This document shows positions 54,613 through 63,670 of a stretch of DNA of 64,000 nt, in pieces. Origin of the DNA: Mangrovimonas yunxiaonensis. GTDB lineage: Bacteria > Bacteroidota > Bacteroidia > Flavobacteriales > Flavobacteriaceae. The translations under genes and the position numbers were made by a program. The stretch lies in contig NZ_JPFK01000007.1 in the NCBI RefSeq assembly GCF_000733475.1, positions 116,001-180,000 on the forward strand. Direction: 5' to 3'. The notes below the pieces were generated by a model that had not been told where the DNA came from, did no database searches, and saw nothing but the letters and a program-made list of their open reading frames with translations. Each line of letters starts with the position of its first letter. The first letter of the stretch is position 1.

Positions 54613-57377
54613 GGCTTGGTTTTTAGAAAGGTTATCCCAAAAGCTACCAGCCCTAAAAAAGCAATTAAACCCCAAACGTAATGTGTTTGGGTTTCGTTAA
54701 TTGCCGATAGATTTCCAGAAACAATAAAACCAGACCAATAATAAGGGTGTACTAGAGCATTTTGTTTGTTGTCTGCAATAAAATTTACCTTGGCTTTTTG
54801 CAAAGCCACATGTTTGGGATGACCCTGCGATAAGTAAGCGTAAAATCCATCCATTATTTTAGCGGTGGCGCCATCGTTAATCTTCCATAAGGTACTTGCA
54901 ATACTTTTGGTGCCACTAAAATAAAACCCACGCGCAAGACTTAAAAAGCCTTCACCGCGTTTTAGTTCGCCAATGCCACTTTCGCAAGCGCTTAGGGTAA
55001 CAAGTTCGGTACGAAGCTCTAGGTTGTATAAATCGCTTACGTACAGAAGGTTTTCTTCGTTGGTGTCTGGCTCGAAAGCAAGGTAGGAAAGCTCTGGGTG
55101 TTTGTCATTGGTAACGGCATGAGTTGCTAAATGAATTATTCCGTGCTCTTGATTTTCTTGTAAAAAATGATTAAGTGTGGCCTGTGCACCTATTAGCGAT
55201 TTGCCATTAAAGTAATTTAAAATAACATTGGCCTCTTTTTTGTTGTTGGGTAGGGGTAATAGTGTTTTATTATTGCTGGTTTTAAAATCGGGGGCTAAAG
55301 CCAGTAGGTTGCGATTGCTTATAGAGGTCTCGCCCAACTGCATGAGTAGCGTTGCAGAATTGGCATAACCAATAGTTTTATGTGTTATTAAATAGTTTAG
55401 ACCGTCTTTTTGCGTGTTAAAACTTCCAAATGGAAGGTAGTTTAACAAGCCGTCTGGAATAACAATAAGCCGCTGCGCTTTTTTATATGGTTTAATGGCT
55501 GGTAAAACAAGGAGGGTATACAGTTCGTGGGTTGCTGTGGCCAATACCGAAACTTGAGATTGGGGCGAGCTTAAATTTTTATATGCCGAAACAATTTTAT
55601 TGTTAAGCGCTTCGGACATCTTAACTTTGTGTATGCTAGCCGAGTTTTGGTTTAACGAAATGCAGTACAAGGCATGATTGCCATAAAAGTATGTAATGGC
55701 AAGATCTTCTTCTTGTAGTGTTTCTTGGAACGCGTTTAAACGACTTACCTGTGTGTTGTATTTTAAGTTGTAATAATCCTTGTGGTTGGTTTCTATGGTT
55801 TTAATAATGTTCCAATGCTTTTTTTTAAGCTCGAATAGCTTGTCTTTTAAAGCATGGTTGTTATTCTGTTTGCCACTTATTATATTTTTCTCTAATCTGC
55901 TGATTTCAGATTTTAACTGTTTTTCATTTTCAAGTAGTTCATTTGGAATCATGCTAAACTTAGTGGCTTTAGCACTTAGCAAGGCTTCAAATAATAAGGT
56001 GTTTTTGCTTTTTTCTGAATAAAAAAAGGCGTGCTCTATAAAAGCTGGATCATTGGTGAGTTGGTATTGTTGGTAAGCAGCTTCTATACCGGCTTCAAAC
56101 AAAGGAAAGGCATCTTCTATGAGCAAAAGTTTATCGGCTTCACTTTTAAAAGTTGGTTTTAAGCTGTCTAGGGCTGTAATGGCCAGTTGTACTGTTTTTG
56201 TAGTGTTTGTGTACGCTTCCTTTGTAGCAACCTGATTTAAAGCAATGGCTTTGTCTTTTAAAACCTTAACTAAAAGCGGCTGGTTTGATTGTAGTTGGGA
56301 GTTGTTTTGGTTTAATGTGGCAATGGCCAGATTGTAATTTAGAATACTTTTTTCTAGGTTGTTATTGTTGTAGTGCAACAACCCTATTTTATGGTGGTAT
56401 TCGGCAACCTCCGGATGGGGCTGATTGTTCCATTTTTCTTGGGTTAAATCTAGGGCCTTTTGGTAGGCCTTTAAAGCCAGGGAGCTGTTTTGCTGATCCA
56501 GATATAGTTTGGCTTTGGCATTGTAATAGGTGTTCTCTAGCGGGTGCTTTACTGGTAAATGGTTTTTTAAAACCTGCATGTAATAATTAGCACTATCGGG
56601 TTGTTTTAAGGCAATGTAGTTGTTTGCGAGAATTTGGCTTAAAGAAATGATGGTGTTGTTATTGCCTTTATTTTCTAGGTTGTAGTTTAGCGCCTCCTTA
56701 AAAAGTAAATTGGCTTTTTTGTAGGCTTTTGTGCGACTGTATAAATCGCCAAGCAGGCCATAGTTAATGTAAAGCGAGGTTTTGTCTTCTGGTTTGTTAT
56801 TTAATATAAACCGAATGTTTTTCTGATAATATTGTTCTGCCACGTTATACCTGCCAGCTTCACTGTTTATTTTTGCAATAAAGTTAAAAGCTCCAGAGAG
56901 CAAATCCGATGTTTCTTTTATATGTAATGTGTCTGGGAGGCTGTCTAGAGAGGTAATAATGTCCTGAAACGCTTTTTGCGATTGAGCATAGCTTTGGGTC
57001 TCAAAATAATACACGCCTTTATCGTATAGTATGGAATTTTTATAAACCAGATGATTGGGGAGCGCCTGAATATAATCCTCATGATTGACCCAAATACTGT
57101 CCAGCTCATTTAAACTGGATTTCATTTTGTTGAGGTTGTAGTTGTAGCTTGCAACCCTGTTAATGCTTATTAATGAAGCAATGGCGTGTTCCCATTGGTT
57201 TTCGTTTTTATAATGGGTTTTTATCTTGTTAAAATAATAATACGCCGAGTCTTGATTGGTGTAAAAGTGGGTGTAGGCTTTTTGCAAAAGGGTTTCTACG
57301 TCTAAGCTTTCTGACGAAGGTTGTGCCATGGCCCGTAACGAGCAAATTAAAAATATGAGGCAGTAGGTTTTTTTCAT
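54609..57377 (-). CDS. CHAT-domain TPR protein, membrane-anchored in the periplasm
   Basis: A 922-residue protein. Signal peptide MKKTYCLIFLICSLRAMAQ; TPR region about 25-430; helical linker with coiled coil about 470-540; CHAT (caspase-HetF-associated) domain about 580-885 with the dyad His753 (HLATHA) and Cys798 (LSACESG); C-terminal TM at about 900-918, then short basic tail. So the catalytic domain should face the periplasm, tethered to the inner membrane. CHAT proteins are predicted caspase-like proteases; no substrate is known here. The ATG immediately follows the U-tract of a terminator-like hairpin and has no RBS. Confidence 0.85.
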   Translation of the reverse strand: MKKTYCLIFLICSLRAMAQPSSESLDVETLLQKAYTHFYTNQDSAYYYFNKIKTHYKNENQWEHAIASLISINRVASYNYNLNKMKSSLNELDSIWVNHEDYIQALPNHLVYKNSILYDKGVYYFETQSYAQSQKAFQDIITSLDSLPDTLHIKETSDLLSGAFNFIAKINSEAGRYNVAEQYYQKNIRFILNNKPEDKTSLYINYGLLGDLYSRTKAYKKANLLFKEALNYNLENKGNNNTIISLSQILANNYIALKQPDSANYYMQVLKNHLPVKHPLENTYYNAKAKLYLDQQNSSLALKAYQKALDLTQEKWNNQPHPEVAEYHHKIGLLHYNNNNLEKSILNYNLAIATLNQNNSQLQSNQPLLVKVLKDKAIALNQVATKEAYTNTTKTVQLAITALDSLKPTFKSEADKLLLIEDAFPLFEAGIEAAYQQYQLTNDPAFIEHAFFYSEKSKNTLLFEALLSAKATKFSMIPNELLENEKQLKSEISRLEKNIISGKQNNNHALKDKLFELKKKHWNIIKTIETNHKDYYNLKYNTQVSRLNAFQETLQEEDLAITYFYGNHALYCISLNQNSASIHKVKMSEALNNKIVSAYKNLSSPQSQVSVLATATHELYTLLVLPAIKPYKKAQRLIVIPDGLLNYLPFGSFNTQKDGLNYLITHKTIGYANSATLLMQLGETSISNRNLLALAPDFKTSNNKTLLPLPNNKKEANVILNYFNGKSLIGAQATLNHFLQENQEHGIIHLATHAVTNDKHPELSYLAFEPDTNEENLLYVSDLYNLELRTELVTLSACESGIGELKRGEGFLSLARGFYFSGTKSIASTLWKINDGATAKIMDGFYAYLSQGHPKHVALQKAKVNFIADNKQNALVHPYYWSGFIVSGNLSAINETQTHYVWGLIAFLGLVAFGITFLKTKP

Positions 57378-57411
57378 AAAAAAAGCTTTCAGCTATGGGA
57401 AACTGAAAGCT
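57378..57411 (-). terminator. Terminator/attenuator immediately before the CHAT gene
   Basis: AGCTTTCAG pairs with CTGAAAGCT (nine pairs, ten-nt loop) with seven Ts on the minus strand, then directly the ATG of the CHAT gene. No independent promoter was found between the upstream lipoprotein gene and this ATG. Confidence 0.75.
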
Positions 57412-57434
57412 AATATACAAAATAAGTTAGGCTG

Positions 57435-58067
57435 TTACTCTCTTATGTAGGCCTGAACTTGGTATGCTGTGGTAACACCTTCTGTGTTAACTTTAATAAT
57501 TTCTATAAAGGCGTCGCCTACATAACCTTGTTCTAAGGTTAACGGCTGGTAGCTTGTCTCTGCCCCAAAGTTAGGTAAAGGGGCTAGTGCAGAGTTTGTG
57601 GTACTCCCTAAAAGGACTTCGGCATTACTAAACACATTAACTGTTAATGAGGTGTAATTAGAATCGCATACAATGTAGTTAACGTCTATAGGAATGCAAG
57701 TACTCATAATAGTAGGGCATGGCGGTGGCGGTGGCGGTATAGGCACGCCTCCTATTGGCATGGGCTTTAACGTTGCTATTATACTGTTTAAAACTATTAA
57801 CTCTTCTTGTGCCGCTTCAAGGTTGGCTTGGGTTTCTTCGTTCCCCTCATTATTGTCTATAATGGCTTGAAGGGTAGCAATCTCTTCTTCAATATAGCTA
57901 ATTTCTGTATTAAGGTACTGTTTGTACATGCTACTTTCGTAAATGTAATTCTCCTCGGTAAGAATGTTTTCTGTGTTAGGAACCTCATTAACATTGTCAT
58001 CGCACGATAGCATAATAAAGCAAGAAACGAGGATTGTTAAATAAAAAGATTTGGTTGATTTCATCAT
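57435..58067 (-). CDS. Lipoprotein with coiled coil and poly-Pro segment
   Basis: A 210-residue lipoprotein: signal peptide MMKSTKSFYLTILVSCFIML then SCDDN with the lipidated Cys at 22. A coiled coil rich in Glu and Ile/Leu spans about 45-100 (ISYIEEEIATLQAIIDNNEG), followed by a proline-rich spacer (VPIPPPPPPCP) and a C-terminal beta domain (about 120-210) with three Cys. This architecture suggests a stalk-and-head surface protein. Preceded by a shared-motif site and followed by the CHAT gene after an attenuator-like hairpin. Family unknown to me. Confidence 0.65.
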   Translation of the reverse strand: MMKSTKSFYLTILVSCFIMLSCDDNVNEVPNTENILTEENYIYESSMYKQYLNTEISYIEEEIATLQAIIDNNEGNEETQANLEAAQEELIVLNSIIATLKPMPIGGVPIPPPPPPCPTIMSTCIPIDVNYIVCDSNYTSLTVNVFSNAEVLLGSTTNSALAPLPNFGAETSYQPLTLEQGYVGDAFIEIIKVNTEGVTTAYQVQAYIRE

Positions 58068-58083
58068 AATTGTTTTTTTAGGT

Positions 58084-58111
58084 TTAATGCGTTTGAAACA
58101 TAAAGGTTAAC
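58084..58111 (-). promoter_or_regulatory. Shared-motif site before the coiled-coil lipoprotein
   Basis: GTTAACCTTT, 12 nt, CATTAA on the minus strand, ending 16 nt before the ATG at 58067. Confidence 0.6.
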
Positions 58112-58118
58112 AAAAAAT

Positions 58119-60545
58119 TTAATTTATTTGATAGATTAAAATAGAATTATCGCTGCCTTTGGTTACAAATTCCAAATGTCTGTCTTTGTCTATATTGTCT
58201 AGTTCAATTTTAGAGGTGCCATAAATAGGAAAGTTGTCTAAGGATTTTCCGTTGCTGTCGAACAGGTAAATTTTATTGGTTTGTAAATCGGTAAGGGTAA
58301 CGTAAATTTTGTCATACAGATAAAAAATCTCTGGCGCCGTATAATTGCCGTAATCCATTTCTAAAGTATTGCTTTTTATGGTCAAACGGTTTTCAGATTG
58401 TGCCACAAGGGTTTTGGCTGTTGTGGTTAAGTGGTGCATGTCGGTAAGCTTTAAATCGCGAGAAGCCGTATTGCCCTTTTGGTCTATAGTAATTAAAATA
58501 CCATTTTTAGTGGTGGTTGCAAAGTTGCCCTGGTATTCGTAAACCGCTTGGTCGGAATAGTCATATTGGTTTTTTGGCGATACTCTTGGCTTTCCGGTTC
58601 TGTCTAAAATATACAACCTATTGGCGGTTTTTAGAACAATGTAGTCCTTTCTGCCAATTCTTATATGTTGCGGCTGATGGATTAAGGCCGTGTTAGCCGA
58701 TTTAAAAGTGAAGCCTTTTACCGAGCTTCCTTTGGTATCTAGCATGAAAATGTTTTTGCCTTGGGTAACAAGCAGTCGGTATTTTCTGTTGTTATCGTAA
58801 TCGAAAACCGAAAGCGGTTGCGTAATCTTATCATTAAATTCTAAAGGGAAGGGTTTTACATCGTTACCATTTCTATCAATAACATGAACCCTGTTAGCGG
58901 TGGCGAAGGCCAGTTGCAACCTACCGTTTTTATACATGTCAATTTGGTTAATGGTGCCTAAAATAGCTCCGGGAAGTTGTTTTTTCCAGAGGATTTTTCC
59001 TTTGTTAGAGATGAGGTATAGGTTGTTCTTGATGTCTTGAACAACAATTTCCTTTTCTTTAGTAAGATGATTGGTTACAAATTGCGGGGTGTTGAGTAAG
59101 CGTTCGTTTAGTTTTATGTTAAACTCTTCGGTAACCGAAGCTTCGGTAGCCTTGGCTTTGTCCTTTTTTATTATGCCGTGTATGTGTGCAAAGTTGTTGT
59201 CTGCAATAAATTGTATGGTTGCCCATTTATAATCATCCCCTTCAAGAGCGGCAGTATTAGAAAGGGTGTTTTTTAAAATAGCATTTAAGCGTGGCGTGTT
59301 CACCGAAATTAAAAGCGAACTCTCGTCGCTTAGTTTTTTTGAAATGTTCTGAAAGTAGCTTTTTTCGCTTAGGGTAGTATTGTTTTGGTAATTGGCAATA
59401 ATGGTTTGCAAAAGTGCCATATCTTGGCAGAATACAAAAAAATTGTCCAACACAACATATTTATCGGCACGAAAAGACGTAACAAATGGCGATAAGGTAT
59501 TTTCAAACAGTTCTGGTTGGTTAAAGCTTAAAACATCAACGCTTCTGTAGCTGTCAATACGTTGGCTGCTGCTAATGGCTTGAGCCGTTGTGGTTTCGTC
59601 TAAAGCATTTAAAACAAGCGCTTGTTGCTCTCCTTGGTAAATAACACCAATTTCAGAAATGCTACCAAAAAGGGTTTTGTCTAGCTCTAAAGAATCTGTT
59701 TTTTGGTAGGCTTTTAAGTTGTCGTGAAACGTGTGAAAATTATTAAACGTAAGGCTTAAAAAACCATCGCTGCTAGAAGGGGTTATTTTAGGGAGGTCGT
59801 TTTTTTGTGGCAGTGTGCCTTTAAAGGCGTTTATTAGGCTTTGGGTCGAGTCGGTAGCCCGGGTTATGCCGTTAAAAAGGACTTCGTCCTGCTCTAGGTT
59901 AACGTCTAGCAAGACGTATTCGGTTAACCTTTGCGGATGTAAAGAGTCTTTTAAAAGCAGTTCTGTAAAGACGTTGGTGGCTTTCTCGTCGATAAACATG
60001 GACAATTGACTGCCATTAGCGGCTGTTTTAAGTAAATCTTTGTGTTTATAAACATGACCTTTTAACGCCGAAAGCATAAGTTGTTGTGAGGTGGCGCCAA
60101 TAAAAATGCTATCGACTACCGTGTTGAAAAAAGCGCGTCCGTTTACCGTAGTTTTATGATATGTTTGAGCTTTGGTCGTTATGGTTTCCACGCTGTGGTC
60201 TGGAGCCGTATCGAGGTTAAAAATACTATCGGTATATTTGGTTAATAAGGTGTATTGCAGGGCGCCACCATCGTCTTTGCTAAAAGCAATCATGGCAAGG
60301 CCTTTGTTGTTTAAGTGTTTTAAGATGTCGGTTTTTTTTGCAAGGCTATCAAAAACAGTCGAGCCGTTTAGTTTTTGCAAAAAGTGGTTGTTTTCAATAT
60401 TGCTTACCAAACTTTGCAGGTCGGTACTTTTTATAACAAGATGTGCTTCTTCAGGAATGTAATTATACAGGTCCTTGTTCTTTTTTTCTGATGAACAAGC
60501 TGTGATTAAACAAGCAAGAAATAGTAATCGAAAAACTAATGCCAT
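58119..60545 (-). CDS. Large lipoprotein with propeller-like C terminus
   Basis: An 808-residue lipoprotein starting MALVFRLLFLACLITACSSE. The N-terminal ~430 residues are of unknown fold. The C-terminal ~300 residues have repeated strands ending in Asp/Asn-rich turns (VHVIDRNGNDVKPFPLEFND, MLDTKGSSVKGFTFKSANTA, ILDRTGKPRVSPKNQYDYSD), like a PQQ- or WD-type beta-propeller. The start at 60545 is supported by the promoter box TATATTTG (60563-60570, minus) upstream of it; a reading to 60587 would overlap rnhB. It is a long-standing neighbour of rnhB in this family, function unknown. Confidence 0.7.
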   Translation of the reverse strand: MALVFRLLFLACLITACSSEKKNKDLYNYIPEEAHLVIKSTDLQSLVSNIENNHFLQKLNGSTVFDSLAKKTDILKHLNNKGLAMIAFSKDDGGALQYTLLTKYTDSIFNLDTAPDHSVETITTKAQTYHKTTVNGRAFFNTVVDSIFIGATSQQLMLSALKGHVYKHKDLLKTAANGSQLSMFIDEKATNVFTELLLKDSLHPQRLTEYVLLDVNLEQDEVLFNGITRATDSTQSLINAFKGTLPQKNDLPKITPSSSDGFLSLTFNNFHTFHDNLKAYQKTDSLELDKTLFGSISEIGVIYQGEQQALVLNALDETTTAQAISSSQRIDSYRSVDVLSFNQPELFENTLSPFVTSFRADKYVVLDNFFVFCQDMALLQTIIANYQNNTTLSEKSYFQNISKKLSDESSLLISVNTPRLNAILKNTLSNTAALEGDDYKWATIQFIADNNFAHIHGIIKKDKAKATEASVTEEFNIKLNERLLNTPQFVTNHLTKEKEIVVQDIKNNLYLISNKGKILWKKQLPGAILGTINQIDMYKNGRLQLAFATANRVHVIDRNGNDVKPFPLEFNDKITQPLSVFDYDNNRKYRLLVTQGKNIFMLDTKGSSVKGFTFKSANTALIHQPQHIRIGRKDYIVLKTANRLYILDRTGKPRVSPKNQYDYSDQAVYEYQGNFATTTKNGILITIDQKGNTASRDLKLTDMHHLTTTAKTLVAQSENRLTIKSNTLEMDYGNYTAPEIFYLYDKIYVTLTDLQTNKIYLFDSNGKSLDNFPIYGTSKIELDNIDKDRHLEFVTKGSDNSILIYQIN

Positions 60546-60562
60546 TAAACGAGGGTTTTTTG

Positions 60563-60570
60563 CAAATATA
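60563..60570 (-). promoter_or_regulatory. -7 box TATATTTG before the large lipoprotein
   Basis: A perfect TAnnTTTG box on the minus strand 17 nt before the ATG at 60545, just outside the rnhB stop at 60577. A TTG lies 21 nt upstream of it, inside rnhB. Confidence 0.5.
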
Positions 60571-60576
60571 ATTAAG

Positions 60577-61176
60577 TTAAAATTCAATCTTCAATTGTTG
60601 GGGGAGTAGCCTAAAAGATTTTCGGTGGTATTTGGTAATACCGTGATTTTGTATGGCGAGTCGGTGCTCTTTGGTAGGGTAGCCTTTGTTTTTTTTCCAG
60701 TTGAAAAAAGGAAACTCCTCATGTATTTCGGCCATATAGGCGTCGCGGTAGGTTTTTGCCAAAACCGAAGCTGCGGCAATCGACAGGTATTTGCTATCGC
60801 CCTTAACAATGGTCTTGTAGGGAATGTTGTTTAGTGGTTTAAACTTATTGCCGTCTACAATAATAAAGTCCGAAACGTGTTTTAGCCCCAAGATTGCTTT
60901 GTGCATGGCTAGAATAGAAGCGTTTAAAATATTCATCTTGTCAATCTCCTCAGGAAAAACATGCGCCACGCTATAGGTTAGAGCCTGCGCTTCAATATCG
61001 GCTCTTAGCTCATTGCGCATCTTTTCAGAAAGCTGTTTAGAATCGTTTAGTACCTCATGTTTAAAATTGTTGGGTAAGATAACCGCTGCAGCAGTAACCG
61101 GGCCAGAAAGACAACCGCGACCAGCTTCGTCGGTACCACATTCAAAGGTAAAGTTCGAGTATTTAAGCTTAAGCAT
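60577..61176 (-). CDS. rnhB: Ribonuclease HII
   Basis: A 199-residue enzyme removing ribonucleotides and RNA-DNA hybrids. Active-site block [20 protein letters not shown] contains the Asp-Glu catalytic pair; the later Asp lies in [12 protein letters not shown], and the family motif [17 protein letters not shown] follows. Normal length. Divergent from the putative porin gene. Confidence 0.96.
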   Translation of the reverse strand: MLKLKYSNFTFECGTDEAGRGCLSGPVTAAAVILPNNFKHEVLNDSKQLSEKMRNELRADIEAQALTYSVAHVFPEEIDKMNILNASILAMHKAILGLKHVSDFIIVDGNKFKPLNNIPYKTIVKGDSKYLSIAAASVLAKTYRDAYMAEIHEEFPFFNWKKNKGYPTKEHRLAIQNHGITKYHRKSFRLLPQQLKIEF

Positions 61177-61220
61177 CTAAATAAATCTTAATTAGGTAGC
61201 GTTATTATAATATATGTATA

Positions 61221-61228
61221 TAAATTTG
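61221..61228 (+). promoter_or_regulatory. -7 box TAAATTTG before the putative porin
   Basis: A perfect TAnnTTTG box 19 nt before the ATG at 61248; no TTG at 19 nt. Confidence 0.45.
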
Positions 61229-61247
61229 CAAGGTCTAAAAAATAATT

Positions 61248-63245
61248 ATGAAGAAACTTTTTTTGGCAGTTTTTTTAATATCTTTCTTTAAGTTAGGCTA
61301 TGCACAGGTTAGGCCAACCCTTTCTAAAGACCAGATGGGGGACTACAAAACCAATACACAGCGAAATAACGGAGCGCTAGATGACGATGATCCAGACTAC
61401 AGAGGTTCTAGAAAAAGCACCAGCAATAAAAACATTAAAAATAAAGATGCCAAGATAGAGGACTATCTTATAATTTCGCATAAGAACGATACCACAATAG
61501 TCGATACCACACTTACCATTCATAAGGAATACAAGTTTAACTACTTAAGGAAGGATACCTATAGGTTAATGCCTTTTTCTAACGTAGGACAATCGTACAA
61601 TACATTAATTTACGATTTTAATACCAGCCAACTCATGCCATTATTTGCGGCTAGGGCAAGACACTTTAATTATATGGAGGTCGAAGATATTAATTACTAT
61701 CATGTGCCAACCCCTTTAACCGAGCTGTATTACAAAACAGCTTTCGAGCAAGGGCAGCAGGTCGACGCCTTTTTTACCGTTAACACCTCCAAGCAGCTTA
61801 ACATGTCTATTGCTTATAAGGGCGTGCGGTCGTTAGGAAAATACCAAAATATTCTTACAAGTACCGGCAATTTTAGAGGAACGGTAAGCTATAAAACGAA
61901 AAACAAGAAATATGTAGCCCATGCGCATGTGGCCATGCAGGATTTGTTGAATAATGAAAACGGCGGTATAGCAGATAGTAATATCCCTTATTTTGAGTCG
62001 GGTAACCCCGAGTTTAAAGATCGGGCTGTGCTTGAGGTGAATTTTGAAGATGCCGAAAACATATTAAAGGGCAAACGCTTTTACCTAGACCATAGCTTTA
62101 AGCTCATTCAACCCAAAGACTCCATCTCGCAAAACCAATTGGCCTTGGGGCATGTTATTGCGTTCGAAGATAAATACTACGAATACAACCAAGACAGGCA
62201 AAACGATTATTTTGGCGAAGCTTTCCAGAACACCAATTTAAGAGATCGGGTAACCTTAGAGAACTTCTACAACAAACTATACCTTAATTATAAGAATGAA
62301 TATATAGGAGATGTTACCTTTAATGTGGCTCATAACAATTACAACTATGGGTACGATAAAGTAACCTATATAAATAATGAGTATATAACCAACCGTCTAA
62401 AAGGCGATGTGGTATCTGTAGGAGGAACTTATAGAAAAAACATTGGGAGCTTTAACCTTGAAGGTGATTTTGGGCTGAACGTTTCGGGCGATTTCGAAGG
62501 CAACTATATAAAAGGAAAGGCCACCTATAAAGTGACCGATGGTATAGCGGTGTCGGCCATGGTTAATCACAATTCAAAAGCACCAAACTATAATTACCAA
62601 TTATACCAAAGTGTATATAAGAACTACAATTGGCAGTCCAGTTTTAATAATACAGAAACACAACAGCTAACCTTTGCCTTAAACGCTAACAAGCTGGCCA
62701 ATATTTCGGTCGACTTAATTACAATAAGTGACTATTTGTACTTTAAAAAGCAAACCAGTACAACATTTATAAAGCCATACCAAAGCAATGCTTCTATAAA
62801 CTACCTTAAGGTTAATCTCGAAAAGCAATTTAATGTCGGGAAGTTTTCTTTAATGAATACGGTAACATACCAAAACGTCAAGAATGGCGATAACATCTTT
62901 AATGTGCCAGAAGTAGTTACCCGAAATACCTTATATTACTCTAATTACTTTTTTAAGAAAGCACTTTTCCTGCAATCGGGGGTTACCCTTAATTACTTTA
63001 CAAGTTATAATATGAATGCCTACGATCCGCTTATGGCAGAATTCTATGTTCAAAACGACAGAGCGTATGGTGGTTTCCCTAGGTTAGACTTCTTTATAAA
63101 CGCAAAAGTGCAACAGGCAAGGCTCTTTTTAAAAGCAGAACACTTTAATTCGGCCTGGACAGGGTACGACTTTTATTCGGCACCAAACCACCCATACAGA
63201 GATTTTACGGTAAGGTTTGGTATCGTGTGGAATTTCTTTTTGTAA
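61248..63245 (+). CDS. Putative outer-membrane porin
   Basis: A 665-residue protein with signal peptide MKKLFLAVFLISFFKLGYAQ. The N-terminal soluble part (about 20-130, with acidic LDDDDPDYRGSRKS) precedes a long beta-barrel-like region: alternating aromatic strands (YLNYKNEYIGDVTFNVAHNN) and a C-terminal strand DFTVRFGIVWNFFL ending in aromatic residues. It fits the 'putative porin' family of Bacteroidota, and its position beside rnhB is usual. Channel specificity unknown. Confidence 0.75.
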   Translation: MKKLFLAVFLISFFKLGYAQVRPTLSKDQMGDYKTNTQRNNGALDDDDPDYRGSRKSTSNKNIKNKDAKIEDYLIISHKNDTTIVDTTLTIHKEYKFNYLRKDTYRLMPFSNVGQSYNTLIYDFNTSQLMPLFAARARHFNYMEVEDINYYHVPTPLTELYYKTAFEQGQQVDAFFTVNTSKQLNMSIAYKGVRSLGKYQNILTSTGNFRGTVSYKTKNKKYVAHAHVAMQDLLNNENGGIADSNIPYFESGNPEFKDRAVLEVNFEDAENILKGKRFYLDHSFKLIQPKDSISQNQLALGHVIAFEDKYYEYNQDRQNDYFGEAFQNTNLRDRVTLENFYNKLYLNYKNEYIGDVTFNVAHNNYNYGYDKVTYINNEYITNRLKGDVVSVGGTYRKNIGSFNLEGDFGLNVSGDFEGNYIKGKATYKVTDGIAVSAMVNHNSKAPNYNYQLYQSVYKNYNWQSSFNNTETQQLTFALNANKLANISVDLITISDYLYFKKQTSTTFIKPYQSNASINYLKVNLEKQFNVGKFSLMNTVTYQNVKNGDNIFNVPEVVTRNTLYYSNYFFKKALFLQSGVTLNYFTSYNMNAYDPLMAEFYVQNDRAYGGFPRLDFFINAKVQQARLFLKAEHFNSAWTGYDFYSAPNHPYRDFTVRFGIVWNFFL

Positions 63246-63289
63246 GGCTTTTCTATAACCGGAAATTTTTCTTATCTTGTAAAGCTTTG

Positions 63290-63308
63290 AAAATCAAGAC
63301 TTGATTTT
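63290..63308 (+). terminator. Possible weak terminator after the putative porin
   Basis: AAAATCAA pairs with TTGATTTT across a three-nt loop; only four Ts follow. Confidence 0.35.
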
Positions 63309-63349
63309 AAAATCGAAAAAAAACTTCAAAAAAGGTTGCGAAAAGTTTG

Positions 63350-63378
63350 TTGTTTAGGAAAAAAGGGGAGTATATTTG
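63350..63378 (+). promoter_or_regulatory. rRNA promoter P1
   Basis: TTG, 18 nt, TATATTTG (63371-63378), followed by GCACCCGC. First of three tandem copies, about 467 nt before the 16S gene. Confidence 0.75.
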
Positions 63379-63515
63379 CACCCGCAAACAGCAAGTGCTG
63401 TAAGCATAAGTTCTTAGAAAGTTATAGTGTGTTGAGGTTAAAGAATTGATTTTCAGTTCAAAATAAAAAACTTCAAAAAAACATTAAAAAATGTTTTTAG
63501 GATTAAAAAAGGCTG

Positions 63516-63523
63516 TATATTTG
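63516..63523 (+). promoter_or_regulatory. rRNA promoter P2 (-7 box)
   Basis: TATATTTG followed by GCAGCCGC, 145 nt after P1. The upstream TTG is replaced by TTT, so it may be weaker. Confidence 0.65.
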
Positions 63524-63641
63524 CAGCCGCAAAAATAGCGAACGCTATGAGTAGCAAAGTTCTTATAAGCATTGAAATTTTGAAAAAGAAACGAGTCGTT
63601 TAAGCCTCGAAATAAATTTCAAAAAAACTTTCAAAAAAGTT

Positions 63642-63670
63642 TTGCAGTTTTAAAAAGGGTTGTATATTTG
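63642..63670 (+). promoter_or_regulatory. rRNA promoter P3
   Basis: TTG, 18 nt, TATATTTG (63663-63670), followed by GCACCCGC, 147 nt after P2 and ~168 nt before the 16S gene. Confidence 0.75.
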
